A stretch of DNA of 64,000 nucleotides from Tigriopus japonicus (GCA_010645155.1 CM021317.1:13076451-13140450), one strand, 5' to 3'. Counted from the stretch's first letter, positions 9,575-25,000 are shown. Notes: generated from the sequence alone by a model not told the origin. Translations and numbers: made by a program.

Positions 9575-11624
9575 CTTTCTTGCCTCAATTCTCGCTCTTT
9601 CTATCTATCTCTCGCATTCGGGAATGAACTTTTTCTACGCTAAATTTGAAATGGACTTTTCGGAAGAGCTCTGATCTTTCTCGACCATCTTGACCCCATT
9701 CTCAAGTGGCACCCGTTCTACCAAATTGGACGAGATATCCCCCCCGGGGTACCATCCATATGGGAAATTGCTGACATAGGAGAGAGAAAAATCAATGGAA
9801 TCGATGCCCTGATTGAATCAGGTTAGAAATAATGTGACAGTATTTGGCAAAATTGTCTTGAAAGCTGTAAAGATAAAATGCCGGGAACTTTCTTTAAGGC
9901 AGAACAGAGCGAACCATCACTTGTGTGGTTAGTGGCCTATTTTTGAAGATGGTAAGCATTGGAGAGAAATATATGGGCTTCTAGAGTTTCATCAAATCCC
10001 AATGAGTCGGTCTTAATAAGTACTCTTTAACTTATGCACCCTCAAACCCACTTAACTAAGGCGTCTAGGCCTTCTACAAGCATAAACTACCAGTAATGCC
10101 ATCTCTGAACAATCGTCTCAGTCAATTATTTGGACTTGCATGTTCCCCCAGGACGAAATTTTCCCTCGGACACTCCACTTTCTGATCCCGAGGACTCAAA
10201 AATTTCACACATTTCCCATGCTCTGCTACAATTAACAACACTAAGCTTGTGAATGAAGAGGCCTCTCCCACGTCTTCTTCCTTCCGTTCTCTTCCTCTCT
10301 AAGTCGGTGGTAGACTCCACACTACAAAGGTAAGACACCAGCGTAATCAAATGACGACGAGGGTACACGTGCCATCGGTGCAATATTGTTCTTGGATTGC
10401 ACTAGCCCGTGCTTACGCTGCAAACAATCAATCTGGAAGACTAAGCGAGGGGCTGCTGCTGATACTGCCGTGATTCGCGAAGAAATGAGGATCGAGTCAT
10501 TATCCACTTTGACGTGAACCTCCATGACTCTATGGCTACCTAATCCTGATGAGTATCAATCCCATGTTTTGACATTGGTAAGCCGGTTCATTTCTTCGAC
10601 AACGAGCCCTTGGGGTGATGAAGACAACTGATATCGCAGATAAAGATGAGCTCAATAGTGCTCAAAACGAGGAGAGGTACTCTATACCCATCAACTCAGT
10701 AAATGTGGATACTTGGTAAGAAAGCCTGGCGGGCATTTGTGAGTGAATAAATCTTGTTTCTCAGGCCGTTTATGTGCAATGTGTTGTCAGTTAGTAGGTT
10801 GTTTGGCATGGCATGACCAGATTTCTTGAATTTGGACAAAACTCTTGGCTGTTGCGCAAGCAAATTTGTTCTCTGAAAATCGGAAATGACTTGGGAACAC
10901 CTCGAGAACGATCTGCACGCAATGGCACTCAAGTCGATCTGAAATGGTTCTAATGGTTCATCACCAAATCGTACTATACACATTGCAGTGCTACTTCCTA
11001 TTCAATTCGTACTGATTTCATTTGATTGTGTTAAGGTGACAAGCCCAAGCAACGCCCAATTCCCAAGAAGAAAGAATTCAAAATTCAGCCTCTCAATTCG
11101 AGGAAGACTCGAGCAATGGAATTGAGGAAGGAATAAATCTAAACTGCGTGCATAAACTGTACCGACAACTCAGGAACAGCTACCACTGCGTATTTTTTTG
11201 CAATCGATTCTAAGTAGAAGCATTCCTTTATTAAGCAAAATATGTGTATTCCCATTGATGGTTGTTCAATGTAGTTTCCCATGGATCAACTGGGCTGTCA
11301 ACTGACAGGGACTCACCATTTGTATAATATCCCAAAACGGCGAAGAAGGGGCCCACAAAAAGCTCGCGCTGGCTGATGACAAATCATTCATCACTCCCAG
11401 CACTACTCCTAAAACGACTACTAGAGCTTCTGCTCAAGCACCAACAGCTCTTCTAGTGCATATGAACAAGCAATAGAAAAGGTGGGTAGACTAAACAGCA
11501 CCTTTGTAAGAGTGATTGTTCTCTTCGAGGAACACACCCATTTAATTTGATAGAGACATTTTTTGGCCAATACAAATAGGGTGGGCCCAAATCACGATAT
11601 GACCTGGTTCGAATGATCCGTGCG

Positions 11625-11641
11625 GTGGATGGATGGATGGA
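11625..11641. repeat. (GGAT)n short tandem repeat
   Basis: Four units. A complementary ATCC/GTCC cluster lies at 11791-11811, so the pair could form a distant inverted repeat. Confidence 0.85.
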
Positions 11642-13170
11642 GAGATTTAATTGTGTAGGTATGGCAGTTAAATCCGGGTATCAGAGCCACTGAGAGGCGT
11701 CAACCTTTCACTGATGTGTGTTCATCTGTCTATCCATCCGTAAATCCACGGATCCATGAATCCATCCCGGAAAACAGCCAGGCATATTTCATCCATCCAT
11801 CCGTCCGTCTGTCGACCGTAGTTGTTCATTTTAGAAGCGAAAGCTACTGACAGGCTCATGTTTTGTTTCAACGGACACCATCTCAAACACGGATCGTCTC
11901 AGAACGTACGAATGTACCTGCATATTGTAGAAGAAGAGTAAGTGGTGCATTCCTTATGGAAAGACAAGCACTTTTCTTCAGGTAACGAGATGACGAGCTG
12001 AGAAAGACGCGAAACAGGGAAATGAGATATCTCGATTGTAAAAAGTGACATATGTAAATGAGGACAAAAAACGTCTAGGAGGGGCAGCCTGCCCTTCGGA
12101 GTTGGAATGAGAGAAAAAAGACAAAAACCAAAGCGAACAAAGGAAATTGGAAACTTGATGGACAATGGAAATGAGACCTGCTAACAACAACAACCTGTAG
12201 ATTTGAGGATGTGTTTCTTCAGCTGCTCAAGGGATCCCTTTTGTCTTCCATTTACACACATACAACTCGCGGTCGTAAATTGTGACTTTTCTCATTTTCC
12301 TCCTAATTAGCTTATCTGCTTTCCGTGGATAAGCGATGCTTTCCAGTTCCGTTTACTTTCAAGAGATTTGTTTCAGGTTTTCTTCCCCGAACTGATGAAA
12401 CCGCATTTCCGATGCACTGTTTGTCGTCTTTTCATCTGCTCGTCCATTTCCAATACCATGGTCCAATGGAAATTGAAACATCAACCTCGTACGAGCGAGA
12501 GATTGCCCCCAAAAGGTGAAGACTAAAAGAGCACGAAAAGACGAGAAATGTGTTATTGTCTTGTCAGTTTCCCCATTTCCCTCTGAAACACTGCCAGAGA
12601 TGGATGGAGCTATGGAAGTTGGTGGAGCAGTTGATCGGAACTTCCTTGGACAAAGAGTGAAAGAGAGAATCCTCCTCCTTCTCCTCCTCTTTCGTCTTCT
12701 TCATCTTCTTCTTCTCATTTGCCTCGTGCCACCCCTCTTTCCGATGAGTGTCTTTCTTCTAATATCTCAGTCTTTACTCCTTGGGCAACATCGTGGATGA
12801 TGTAGTTTTCTGTTCATTGCACATGTCAGAGTCAACCCGAGCGTTAAAGGAGCCTGTCAATTTTGGGGCGGTCTCGACCTGTCAAACTTTCTCAGACAAG
12901 GAGGCCACTTTGGCCCAAGAGAGGCGGCGGGAGGAGCAGCCTCTAGTAACAATCGGCGGCCAAACACTGATACGACCAACATGGCGAGCTTGTGGCATGC
13001 AAATCCGGATTCGAGGATTACTCCATCGGGAGATGCGTGGACGGCTGGTTTGGGACAAAGAAAGACCTGGCTCTAGCCCTCCCCAATAGGTATGAATAGT
13101 GTGTAAACTCTTTGTCTATAAGGTGTGTGCGAAAGAAGCCCGGAATCAAAGGGGATTTCAAAGATCTGCC

Positions 13171-13184
13171 GTACGTACGTACGT
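13171..13184. repeat. (GTAC)n palindromic repeat
   Basis: GTACGTACGTACGT. Shorter GTACGTAC copies recur at about 26180, 45604 and 60193. Confidence 0.88.
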
Positions 13185-14989
13185 GGGTGGATTTGGGGGA
13201 AGAATAGAGAAAGATCCCAGAAGGAATTGGCAGTGGGAAGAGTGTGCCAGTGTGTTTCCACTCTCGTCTTCTCTTTCTTTTTCTTCCCCTTTTCTCGTCC
13301 CACTCATCTTTCAGCGCATTCTTGTAAATGCGTGAGTGCTTTTTCACCCGATATTCCCAATCACATTCGCTCCTCGCTCAAAGATGTGCAAAGTGCACAA
13401 TTACCTTTTTTCTTATGTACCAATCTCACACGCTTTCAAATCTCGATCCCACCGTTCGACACACTTTGGCACTAGACATTTTGAAATGGAGGAGCCAATC
13501 CATAATTCAGGTCGCTCGTTGGGAACAAAAATCATGGCGATGACCTCATGTATGATCGTTCTACTTTTAACACTCCCAAAAGTAAAAAGATCCCAGATTG
13601 GAGGCTCATGTTTGCACCTTGTAGTGTATATACTTAACTAGAGAGGATGAAGATTGCGTATTGGCCCAAGGCAAGAGGCATCCTTGCCCAAGGCAAGGGA
13701 AATTGGAACGAGATTGATCTGAAGATTGACGCGTTTCAGGAACTTGAGCCCAAATTCTAACAAACATGACTCGAACGGGGCGCTAAGTCCACCCGTGCTC
13801 AAAAATGAGTCAAATCGAGACATCTTTATAACAAAACAAAAAGAGGCGAAATAAAAGCTTACCGTGCTAAGCAGGCATTTGGAGACGATGTTGGAAGAGG
13901 TAGGGATAGTTTTCAACAATTCTGAGAAACCTTGGAAGAAATTTGCTGACCATGATTCATGTGGTGAATTTCTCCCTCTTTCAAAAATGAGATCAGAATG
14001 CGGATGATGATCAGGAACTCTTTCATTCTGACTTGGGTGTGAGGAAAGTCTTGATGAATTAAGAGCCTAGTTTTTTACGAAAGAGCGAAACTATTTTATC
14101 GCTCTAAGATCTCTCGTATCCAATCAGATTTGAGAAATTTCCAAAATTAAATGGACGTATTTTGCTCTTTTGTTCTCCTCAGATGCTGGTTGCCCAATGG
14201 CAAAGAACGCTTAGAATTTAAAGCTAAAAAAATCTTGCTCGTTTTTTCTTCATCTTCTTCTTGGCTCCTCTCTCTTTCTTTCTCTTTCTCCATTGACAAA
14301 AGAAAAGAGACATCATAGGGATGAGTTTTGCTCCGTTCGTCCCAATCGTCATTGCCTATTCAAGAGGTTTTCGATCAAAAAGGACCCCCATTCTTCTCCT
14401 TATCATTATAATCACCATCATCATCAAGAGCCACTCTCATGAACAGGATTGTTTCAAATGGACCTCATCAACGGGCTTTGTCTCTGAAGGAAGTGAAATT
14501 CTCTCACCAATACATTTGCCAGATTCTTCTATTTGAAGAAGAAGAAGAATGTTTCGTCTGAAGAACCATGCTATATTCAATTCATGATTCACCACCTCTC
14601 CAATGATTGTGGTCATCAACTTGATAGTCGTAGGGCATTTTGTGACCATTTTCAAGTCAAATAAACTTCACCAGTAAACAAAGCCTCGTCCTGATCATCC
14701 TATTCATACTGCTTTCGTACATGAATAATTTGGTGGGAAATGCCTCGGACCATTTGCCTTTGTAATCTTGGACCGAACTTGATCAGACCCGATCGACCTG
14801 AAACTCTAGTTTTCGCGGCGAGGCTGTCAAGATTTTCTGAGGGGAGTCAAGTTACCGATTGTGTACAAACGTACACGGGGCACAAACCTACTACGTACAG
14901 AAGTAACACAATATAACATCCGACTTTGTAAGTACCCACCACAGCAGTCTCAAAGTGGGCCAAAACTTTTTCCCCTCTACCTCTCTGAG

Positions 14990-15078
14990 TGAGTGTGATA
15001 TGTTCCAGGTTCTTTGTCAAAAAAGCATTGATGGCTGTCAAAACATGTTTCTCGTCAAAATTGGCAAAGTATCTATCT
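14990..15078 (-). CDS. candidate single exon, unrecognised
   Basis: After an acceptor-like ctagtttttgacag, the minus strand reads RYFANFDEKHVLTAINAFLT followed by KNLEHITLTQR, where a weak donor (GAG|GTAGAGG) occurs near 14979. The frame stays open beyond it for some 40 codons, through HFETAVVGTYK. The composition is protein-like but I can name no family. The plus strand at the same place also has an acceptor and an open frame, which weakens the case. Confidence 0.15.
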
Positions 15079-15159
15079 GTCAAAAACTAGATCCAATCCA
15101 CATGCGTGCGAGCCACTCACTCATAAAGACCGAGTGGCTCACATTCAAACTCGGTAAAT

Positions 15160-18100
15160 AACCTTGCTATTTTGTTTGTTTAAAAACTGAGCTCACACGG
15201 GTAAAATGAGATGAATCATTCTCACGGTAGATCTCATCCCCAGATAACACTATTATCCTATTTATCCCAAGACAAGGAGCCAGACGAATTTTTTTACCGT
15301 TTATAAACGATTTTTTTTCCTTGGCAGGGCGGCGGAGATGATGAGCTACTGCAGTTCATTGAATGACGGTGTTTTTCCTGTCAGTTCTTTTGGCGCCTCG
15401 TTTTGTCCAGTTTGGCGTTTTGAAGGCAAAGCCATATTTTTGATGTTGCTCCACTTTGTGTCCTGTTCCGCCTAGTGATCTGGGGAATAACTTCGTTTGT
15501 CCGCCTATAAAATAGCAGTGCTACAGATTGCATACTCGCCACCTCAGATGATGAGGAAAACATCAATTCTGGGTAGGGTGGCCTCGCTCGAAGACGAAAG
15601 CGAACAGTTCTAATTTCAGTAAGCTCTGATTAGTTGGCATAGGACTTGTGCCCATATTTTTAGGGAACTCTAGTCTTAACTACATGTACATGAATCATTT
15701 CATTGTCAATGACTCATTTTTTTTCAAACGGGTCCTCCAACATAAGGAATTGATCAATTGAGAGAGAAGATTTCTAGCTCTGGACTTATGGACTTGGAAA
15801 ACAAAAAAGTCCTCGTCCAAAATCAGAGGGGTCTTTTGGATGGAGGTAACAAAATTGGGCGCGACCCATACAATTCACATACACGGCACTCATCCACACT
15901 CATATTTTTGTTCAACACATTTTCTCCCTCTTTAACCGTTCTGGCCAACACGAAATATGATTATGCCCTGATTGAGCTAGACATCTGTATCTAGGGACTT
16001 CAATTTTCAGGGAAATATACATGTTTTGCCCCAAGTGGACTTTGGTCCTCAACTACGTATGTCACTGAGTTTCGGTCTATTTTGCATATTTTGGAAGTGG
16101 TTAAGGTTCAGATGATTCATTCCACTCTTTGTAGACTTCACGTTTGTGGAAGGTTCATAGTGTCTGCGTACAAGTATATGGAATGTGGTGTTGGTGGTTT
16201 CGTGGCTTTAATCATGGGTTCATGTGACAACGCACCCGCTTGTTAACCTCACTGAGATTATATTTTTGAGAAACAGAGAGAACAGACAAGAAGCGAGAGA
16301 GAGAGAGAAGGGGGGGTATTTTATGCCTCGAAAAACATCACTTAAAAATGTTTAAACTTGGCAAATTATTGGGTGGAGGCTGCAACATCATGCAACACCG
16401 GGAATTAATGGCCAGAAATTGACTCATGGTCGTCATTAAATCTGACCATTTGCATACCACATCACTTTATGGATAGATGCGAAAACAGGAGAGAGAAGAA
16501 AGAATCAAGAAGAATCAGAAGCTGCACTTCTTAAGTTTTCAAAAGTTCAATCCTCAAAAATTGATGCAGGCTTTATGAGCTTAATTTTGAGGAAGCAAGA
16601 CTAAATTCTACAACACCCCATGACATGGGTCAGTTTTTTGAAGACCAAACAGAGGGTAAAGTGATTGCGGATCAAGACCTATACGTCGGAGGCTCATAAT
16701 CTCAAATCGCCTCTGAAAAAAAATCGAGTCAAAGGAAGCGCGATTTACAATCGTAGCCATCTCAGATACCTAAAATGATAGCGCAAGGTGGGAAAAACAT
16801 AACAATCCCTCACTTCTGAACCTGTACGTGAAACCAGAATGAATTATACAAATGGCCCATGAACATGTTTCAATGGGGGTCAGAGGAAAGTTGGAAGCAT
16901 TCTTTCGCTCTTCCACTTGCGAGTGAAATATGTGTCTGATTGTCAACACTCTTTAGACAGTCTCAGTCAGGTCTTCCGAGTGTGTCAAAAAGCTAAGACA
17001 TTCAAGAAGAAAAAAGAAACGGTTGTCGTTGTTGTTGTCTGTCTGCATGGGTCGGAAATTCACAAAAGGTTGGCTTGAACAAAAACTGACTACCTCCACT
17101 ACCATTTTGGGAGAAACGAGCCGAGCGAAAACGGGCAGAGGGGAAAAAAAGAGCCGAGGCCAAAAAAGAAAGATGCTTTTTGTGTGGTCGTCAGAGAGAC
17201 GTAATATTCATAAGAAACTTGGAGCCACAGTCCTACAATCTCCGATCTCAGAAGAGATCCTAGAGCCCTAAAAGAGCAGAGTGGCAAGCGCCTACTCGTT
17301 TAGGACTGTAGATTCGAAATTGAATCCCAGCTTCCTTGTGCATAAAAGAGCGATTTTGACGTGTTATGGTTATGGCTACCAAATCCAATTCCTGGGCCCA
17401 CCAACGGACATGAAGACGATATGCGAGCGGTCGCCCAGTACAAATGGCTGAGATCGTCTTTGTGCATAATTCGCAAGCGTTTCAATGACGTACGATCGAA
17501 TGGGTGCGGAGGCAGAAAGTAGTAGGATAGGAAAGAAAGAAACAATGGAAGAAAGAAGTTAGCCAAAAAAAAGGGACAGCGTATGCTAGAGGCCTTCTTC
17601 AAGTGGCGTGGGGTCGTCGTTTACGAACAGGTTACACAGGGGGTTGCAATGATTGGAAAGAACAAGCGAACATAACTTATCTCCAATGTCCGTCCAATGC
17701 ATCGTACAATAGAACACAAGCATATCCACGTATGTACCCCTGAGCCTCTTGGTAGGTTGAGTCGGTCCAGTTGAGGCCACCAAGATCGGAGGGAAATTGG
17801 CTGGTTAGCTCATCACCATAGAACTTGGCTTTGTATGTAGGTACTCGTCCCTTAATTTAGGAAAGACCGCCAAAACGAAGATTATCGCTAGATAGTGGGC
17901 ACAACACTAACGGAGTTGGTTGGCTTTGAAGGTGCAGTGATTGACCTAAACACCTTGAAAAGGCATCAAACCCAAAGTTATGAGTATAACGACTTCTGTG
18001 AAGGTGTCGGTTGTTGCTTTGGCTCATGATGCCCTGGCTGCTCACATCGCTGCTACAAATGTGAACCTTTGGACGTTTCTGGGGTCGTCTAATTATTGGG

Positions 18101-21100
18101 CGGAGTGAAGATCTCCGACAAAATATGGCAATATGTCGTAAAAATATACAAAAGACTTAGTGAAAAAGAAATGAATTAACTAAATAACACTTATGGAGTA
18201 AGTAGTAGTTGCCCGTTTGTACTCTCTCATGGGCTTTTGTGTACCAGCTTTGGCAGGAGATACATACGTCCATATTGTAGAGACCTTGGTAGAGAGGAGT
18301 GACATGGGAACGGTTAGCGAAACTCGAGAGCCCAATTGAGAAATCCAACTGAATCATCATTCAGAATCTTGATAAACTCCACTCCTCCTTGTCACATGTC
18401 CGTACAACACACCACTGCATTCTTGTTCAAATTTTCAGACATCTCAGCTGTCAGAGGCACAAAAGATATTTTGATATGATTTTTTTTACTCAGCTTCTAA
18501 GTTCACTCTGCGCTTAAAGGGTCTTTGATCGACTCAAGGGTACTCGTGAAGAACCAAGAGATGGCAAGTGTTAGTTCTTCCACCATCACCATCATCATCG
18601 TCATTACTTTGTCCTCCTTTTGTTGAAGCTCCAATGTTTGGCCTGCATGGTAGTATTTTGAAAAGTTATTCAAATCCTCCTGAAGGAGAAGGAGCAACTT
18701 ATGTGATTTTATTCATGAATCAAGACGATGCCTAGTGGTTTGTCGACCCAGGAGAGCCGAGGAAGTGATCGAAATCCGTTGGACACTCGAACAATCAGCC
18801 AGATTTCAAAGCCACACCATAACTCGTTATCTCGACGCAAACGGACGTCAGAGCAAACAGATTTTATTGCTCGTAAAACAGACAGTGCTGTTATGTAGAG
18901 ACCAAGACCAACATCAACCATAACCCAATGCATAGCACTTGGATGGACGGGCGTGGCCAAGTCTAAATTTCTACCCCAGAATTCGGCTTCAAACCCGGTT
19001 TACTCAGCATTACCAATGAAAAAGCCATGACCTGCCAATCAGGCGGGAAGAGAAGGAGGAACGGACGGCTGCCAAAGCAGGGAAAGAGATTGTGTGTTCG
19101 GGTGCCCGAATTTCCTCACTATCTTCCAAAACCATCTTTTGGCAACGTGACATTTGGCACGTGGATCTCTGAGCCATCAAGAACGAGCATCTTAGCCATA
19201 ATCGCCGGGAACGAACTTTCTGTCCGGGATACTACAAGGTATGTACAACCAACCCTTACTGTTTCACTAAAACAACCAACAGCCGTCGTCATTTGCTTGT
19301 GTTGGCAAACCTGATGGCCAAAGAATCGAAGACAGGAAATTGGAAATTGGCAAATCAGCAAATCAGCACACATCTCTTTCTCTCCCTATCGACCTGGTGT
19401 TGTGCAAAAAAACCCTTCATTGTCTCTGAACCCACCCAGGTCGTTCCACTTCAGCTTAGGTAACACCTTTTGCCTTTTTCCTTTTCCAAACATGTTTTCC
19501 AGCTACATATTTTCCAGTTCTAAGGTGTTGAAACGTATTGGTGGATGTATCTAGATTAAAGAGCCCTGTACGCTCATAATTTTCATGGCTCTTCTGAACG
19601 TATTGACTTGCGTTTTTTTTCGACGTGCCAATCCTTCGGCTGACTACTCTTTCAACAATGGAATCAGTGAAACATATTGTGCGATTTTTTTCCTTTCTTC
19701 TGGCCCCACTTGGATTGTGCAGTTTTTTGCCTATACAGCTCTCATCCGCTCTTGATCCAAGGGGAGTTGAATAAAATTGGCAGAGTGAGAGTGTGCAAAA
19801 ATTGGAAATGACACTTCAGAGTGCTACACCTGGACAAAGAGCAGGAAATAAGCGGCTTTCGGCCAAAAAGAACCGTGGTCGTCACACTTTTAAAGTGAGA
19901 GAAGGGGAGCTCAAATTTGAAAAAAAAATCAGCACACGGAGCAAAACTTTTTTTGCATTGGACTCAGTGTCTGAGAAGCAGGCAGAATCACGGCAAAGCA
20001 GCCAAGCCAGCGACCAACCCAACGGTGCTTTATTCACTAGAGTTGTGTGCAAAATCTGAAGAGCCTTTCATGCCATGGGTTCCTGATGGTTGAAACTCTG
20101 ATGATCATGACTCTGACTCTGACGACGACGACGATGATGATGATTTCTCAAAAGGTTGGAAATGCCTTGTTATAAAAATCTTAGGGGGAATAATGATAAA
20201 ATGCTTCACGCTGAGCAGACCATCAAGTGGGGCCTCCAATCGTCAAGGAACTCGTTCTGCGTTGATATGATGGTTCTCATGGCGAAACGAGAAAGGCGAA
20301 AAGCTTCTTTCACCAACCACTGCCACCAGTCCAACCACTTCAACAACAACAAAAATAAGGTCTGGTTTCTTGGTACCTACGTGCCTTCGGTTGTCTTGCA
20401 AAAGGGTGATGACAGCCACGATTTTGTTTCCAGGATCATTAATACGACTCCTCACTGAGCTGACGCTGACGGAGAAATTCCAGCCAAGAAACGTATCCAA
20501 AACCTCAAGTGATAATACTCAAATCTGAGAACTCTTACCTCTGCGAGTGTCCAAGTGCTAGAACGGCAATTCAACAAATCTGTACTTACTTTTACAGGCA
20601 AATGACGATATCAGAGGTACTCTATGCACGTAAGTTTCTACTAACGCAGCTTGAATATGTTGAAGACACTTCTTCTGAATTGATTGAAGGATCAGAGGGT
20701 GCCACCGATTGGAGATATTCATCAAGTTTTTGCTCTCCAAAAGTAGTTCGTAAGTAAGTTTTCGCCGACCACTAAAGTGGCCACAAACGATATATTTGAT
20801 CATGACAAAAAGTTTGGTTTATTTACAATGTCTTGCTGGTGTTTTTGCTACCCTAACAAGACGTGGTGGCTTCCCAATGCGATATAACACTCGTTAATTC
20901 TTCACTGATACGATTATCTAGAGACGATCGTCGACGTTGTTCTCTTCAAAGTTTGGTGTGGCGGCCAGACGTTTCGATAGCAGTCATAACCAACGTCGTA
21001 AAACAGTCATGAAAACCACGGTTAAAAACGACACGTCAATATCGCCCATGTCATTGTTGGAAAAAAACATATTACGTCTCCTCAATTTGATATCACGTTA

Positions 21101-24100
21101 AACACATGGCACTTATGTGAGTAAACCAATCAGCCCATGCCCCTCTTTCATTCATTAAATCTTGGCTCGAACCACCCTGAAAAGCTTTCCCCCCAACCAT
21201 AAAAGGGTCTTTTTGCCTATCTTAAACAAGACAGTCCGGCTGATAAAAAATAACTCGTTACGGAGATCTCTAAGTCGATCCATCTCATTAGAGGATATTT
21301 TCAAGTATTTGGGTCATTTCGGGCTCAACAGAGTCACCTTTGGAAAGACAATCCAAAAGTCGCTAGTGTGTTGCATATGTATTTACACTATCGGACCTTT
21401 TGAGCGGTCTCAAATATAATAAAATTGGTCTAGAGAATTGGGATAGACAATGCCACTCCTACTAGGCACACAACCGACTATCATGAGGTCGTTCAATGTT
21501 TATTGACACTTCATTGGTGCCCATAAATTACTTTATTATCCTGGACAAGCCCTCGCAGACATGGATGGCTCTGGGAAAGAGTATAAAACAGCGAACTCCT
21601 GTCTCTTCTTCCTCACACGAACGATCAAGTTCGATCACTTGACCTCAAGAAAGCTCTATCTAGATCGTGTACTTAAGGTATTGTTTGTGGAACAATTCAA
21701 GTTAATCACATCGTATACTATGTGATCTCATGAGGGGAAGATGAAATCGTCTAATATGGTTCAGATCGACAACCCTAATAAAGGATATGCATGCATAAGA
21801 CTGGGTGTATTCTTTTGGCCTCAAGATTGAATGCTTCACCGAAGCTGCGATTACATTGTGAAGACGACGACGAGGAAGGATAAGAAGTGCAAGCCATGCT
21901 TTATCGTCGAAGTGCCACCAACCAACAACGCGAGGGGACCGAGGCAAACCAGATACGATTTGGTCTCGGTAGAAGGCAGTCTACGGAAGAGTGCATCTCC
22001 TCCTCGTTGAAACGCCCTGGATCCACTCAATCTCCACATTGGGGAGCTCAACGATTTTCTTCTCGAGACAGAAGGCACAAGCCCTGATTAGGGAGGCTTT
22101 TCTTACGAGTGTTCTCTCGGGGGGCAAATAATATTTCTTTTCTTCTGCTCTTTCTTCCCTTGCCTCTGCTTTGTTACCGGCCTAGCCTTTAACAAGGAAA
22201 AGAAAGAAGAATAATGGTCTTACTTTTTATATCCGCTTGGTCTTTTTCGAGAAGAGGGAAAGCCAGAAAGAACGAGGATCAGGATCAGGATCGCCAATTT
22301 CACTGAGGGCACACAATCACAATTCAGGAAGACCAATCTTTTTAAGAACAATGTACTTTAGTCTTGCCATGCAGGAGTCAACTATTCCTGCGATTGAGGT
22401 GAAGATGAAATCGAGAAAATACTTGAAAAAAGGCTTTGGCTGGTACACCACAAATATGGTCGAAATAGGAACACTGGTCCTTTCAGGGGCTTACCAAAGG
22501 ATTAGAACCCAAGTGGAAAAGAGGGCAAGAAAGACCATCATTAATTTCACAAAGGACAGAGATATTGGAGATTGGTAGCACTAAAAGCCTGTAAGATTTG
22601 TAGAACAAGGTGCCATGAAACAACGAACCAACCCATCTTTCTTTCACTCTTTTTTCACTCGAAACGCTCGGGAAGAGAGCCTTAAATCAAGGTCCGAAAG
22701 AGGCTTATCTCGCAACTAAATGCCATTTATCCCTAATACTTCGATGCCCATTCATCTTATTTGAATCTCTGTCTGCCTCCGCAAGACAATTGGCAAAAAT
22801 TGGCCTTCTCTCCAGCTCAACATTAAGATTTCATCCAAACAGACACAGCACCGACGTAGAAAGTTAGTCAAATGGGCCATTTCGGAAGAGATCTCGAGAC
22901 ATGACAAGCAAGCTTTTGACTATGTTCCCGTACTAGGCCGAGAGAGAGAGACAGAGAAAAAAAGCTATTTCATCTTGATGATCAATGCGGAAAGTTGAGT
23001 TATGGAAGGGTTGTGGTTAATAAACAATCTCAGCCAGATCCTGAGTATTTCTCGGTCAAGTTGGTTTGATCCCAGCTGACCTCTATTCGTAGATTGAGGT
23101 AGTTGATTTTTTTCACGAATAGAAAAGTTGGGATGGTGAAATAGGAAAAGGCTTAAATGGCGACCGTACTGTACATGTATATTGTCTCTGATGTGATACG
23201 TACGCATGTAGCCTTTGGCAATAAAAATAAAACAACCCATATCCAAGATAGTGTCTCCCGCGCACATAACCAAGCTTTGATGTTTGGTGGTAGGAAGCTG
23301 GAAAGATAAATAGCATTGATGCCTCGAAATGATCCGTCGAGTCAGTCTGAATCAAGATTGCACAGACAAATGAGACGATTTAGATTCTTATCAAACAATG
23401 CCATCTTTTGTTGCTATTCTCGTTGGGTGCTTGCCATGTCGAGTCCATCCATGAGTTTCTCGCTAAGACTTCACAATGCAGTACATGTGCAAACATGGGT
23501 ATTGTACCATCCATCCCCCACATCCCCCATTCACAACTACGAGAACGGTTGACTTCGAACAAGACGCGTTAATGAGTTGGCAAGCCTTTAAATAAATCGA
23601 GTGCATGGGAAAGGAGATCCCCTATTTGATCGAGTTCGAATCGTCCAAGATGAAATGATACTTTGATGACGATAAAGATGATGATTTCGTGAGCCATGAG
23701 AGGCCGAGAGGAGCTTCTTGATAATCCGGGTTTGAACTAATGCGATGCGAAGAGCGTGAAATTTATTTTATGTTAAAAAGTATTTCACGCAAATCACCCA
23801 CCACTGACCAACCAACCAGCTAACCAACCAACTTCAACTTCTTCACTCAGCCCTGTTCAAGTTCTTTTTTATGCCGAAGGATGCTAGAGGACGTGGAAGG
23901 CTGGATCAAAGCCAGGGCTTGTCACTATTTTGAATGTTAAGTCGTCTGTGATGGATTAGAGTCAGGGTAAATCTGATCTCAATTCCGTGAACAAGCTGAT
24001 GGACTGCGATGCTCAAATTTGAAGATTTCTAAGGGGGCACCATTGAAAAGATCTGCTCAAGCAGAGCGGACCTGTAATGATGAGAACTGAAGGATTGTCA

Positions 24101-25000
24101 GAAACCATTGAAACCGGCTCCTTTTCTTCGTTCGCCGGAGAAAATCCCTCACCAAATTTTGTAAACTGACAAGAAGCTCGTTTCAATTTTTCCTTTGAGA
24201 AGGTGCATTTCCTTCCCGACACCCGATGGTGTGTAGAGTGCACGCACTCACTGGTCGAAAGAATAGCGTCGTCGACGAAGGCGACCATGACGACGACTTC
24301 GTTTGCCCCATTCGAACCATTATGCCGAGGCCCATGAAGATCATTTTTCATTCGAGCCTTTTTGCTTCAGAAGCAATTTATTCCATTTTTCTTGGAACCC
24401 CTTTTTTCCAACGAGTGATGCAAGGCGGGAAGAGCAACGGCAGTATAGGAGTACGTAGTAGTGGTAGTGAGCGGTTCCATCCAATCATGGCGCTATTTCC
24501 CCTCCATTGTCAAGCTGGGAAGAAAATGAATTTTCTTTCGAGATTTCAGATTCCGTCTTGCCATCAAAGCATTGGTCTTAATCGAATGAAAAAAAGCCCC
24601 TCTATTCAAGAAACTAGCCCTCTAGCAGGGTCGGTCTTGATTCAATTGTCAACTTTGGAAGAGGGACGACCGAGATTGACTATGCATCTCAGAAACACCT
24701 CATTTTACAATCACAGATGACGAACAAAGGAGACAACGAAGACGAGGCCAACCAAGCCAGCAAGTCAGTCAGCCAAGCCATCTCCAAATCTGGTTAGCCA
24801 AACGACGTGCTCCGCTTTCATGGGTACTCTGTAATCAGAGAACAAATGTTCAAAAACGAAATTACCCCAATGAAGGGTTGTCAGATTTCGTGATGTGAGA
24901 AATAATCAAAAGAAGCATCATCAACTCTTTTCTGGCTCGGGGTCAAACCCAAAGACGACTCTAGCATTCTCCTCTTCTTCTTCTTTATCTCGTTCATCAT
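15160..25000. other. intron segment, no supported gene
   Basis: Only short open frames in all six frames, none domain-like. Low-complexity spots are an AG run near 16295-16310 and GAC/GAT units near 20120-20142. On the plus strand near 20598-20756 there are acceptor- and donor-like sites, but the implied 20-base intron is too short. Confidence 0.5.

Larger units (their letters stand above)
9604..14800. other. intron segment, no supported gene
   Basis: Ordinary intronic sequence. A pyrimidine-rich acceptor-like site (ttctcttcctctctaag) near 10303 is followed 26 bases later by AAAG|GTAAGA, which could be a microexon on the plus strand but is too short to judge. A 12-base unit (gcccaaggcaag) is doubled at about 13656-13690. 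Confidence 0.5.

Noticed and set aside
20598..20756. Plus-strand microexon-like segments with acceptor and GTAAGT sites
   Set aside because: The implied intron would be about 20 bases, too short for known spliceosomal introns.
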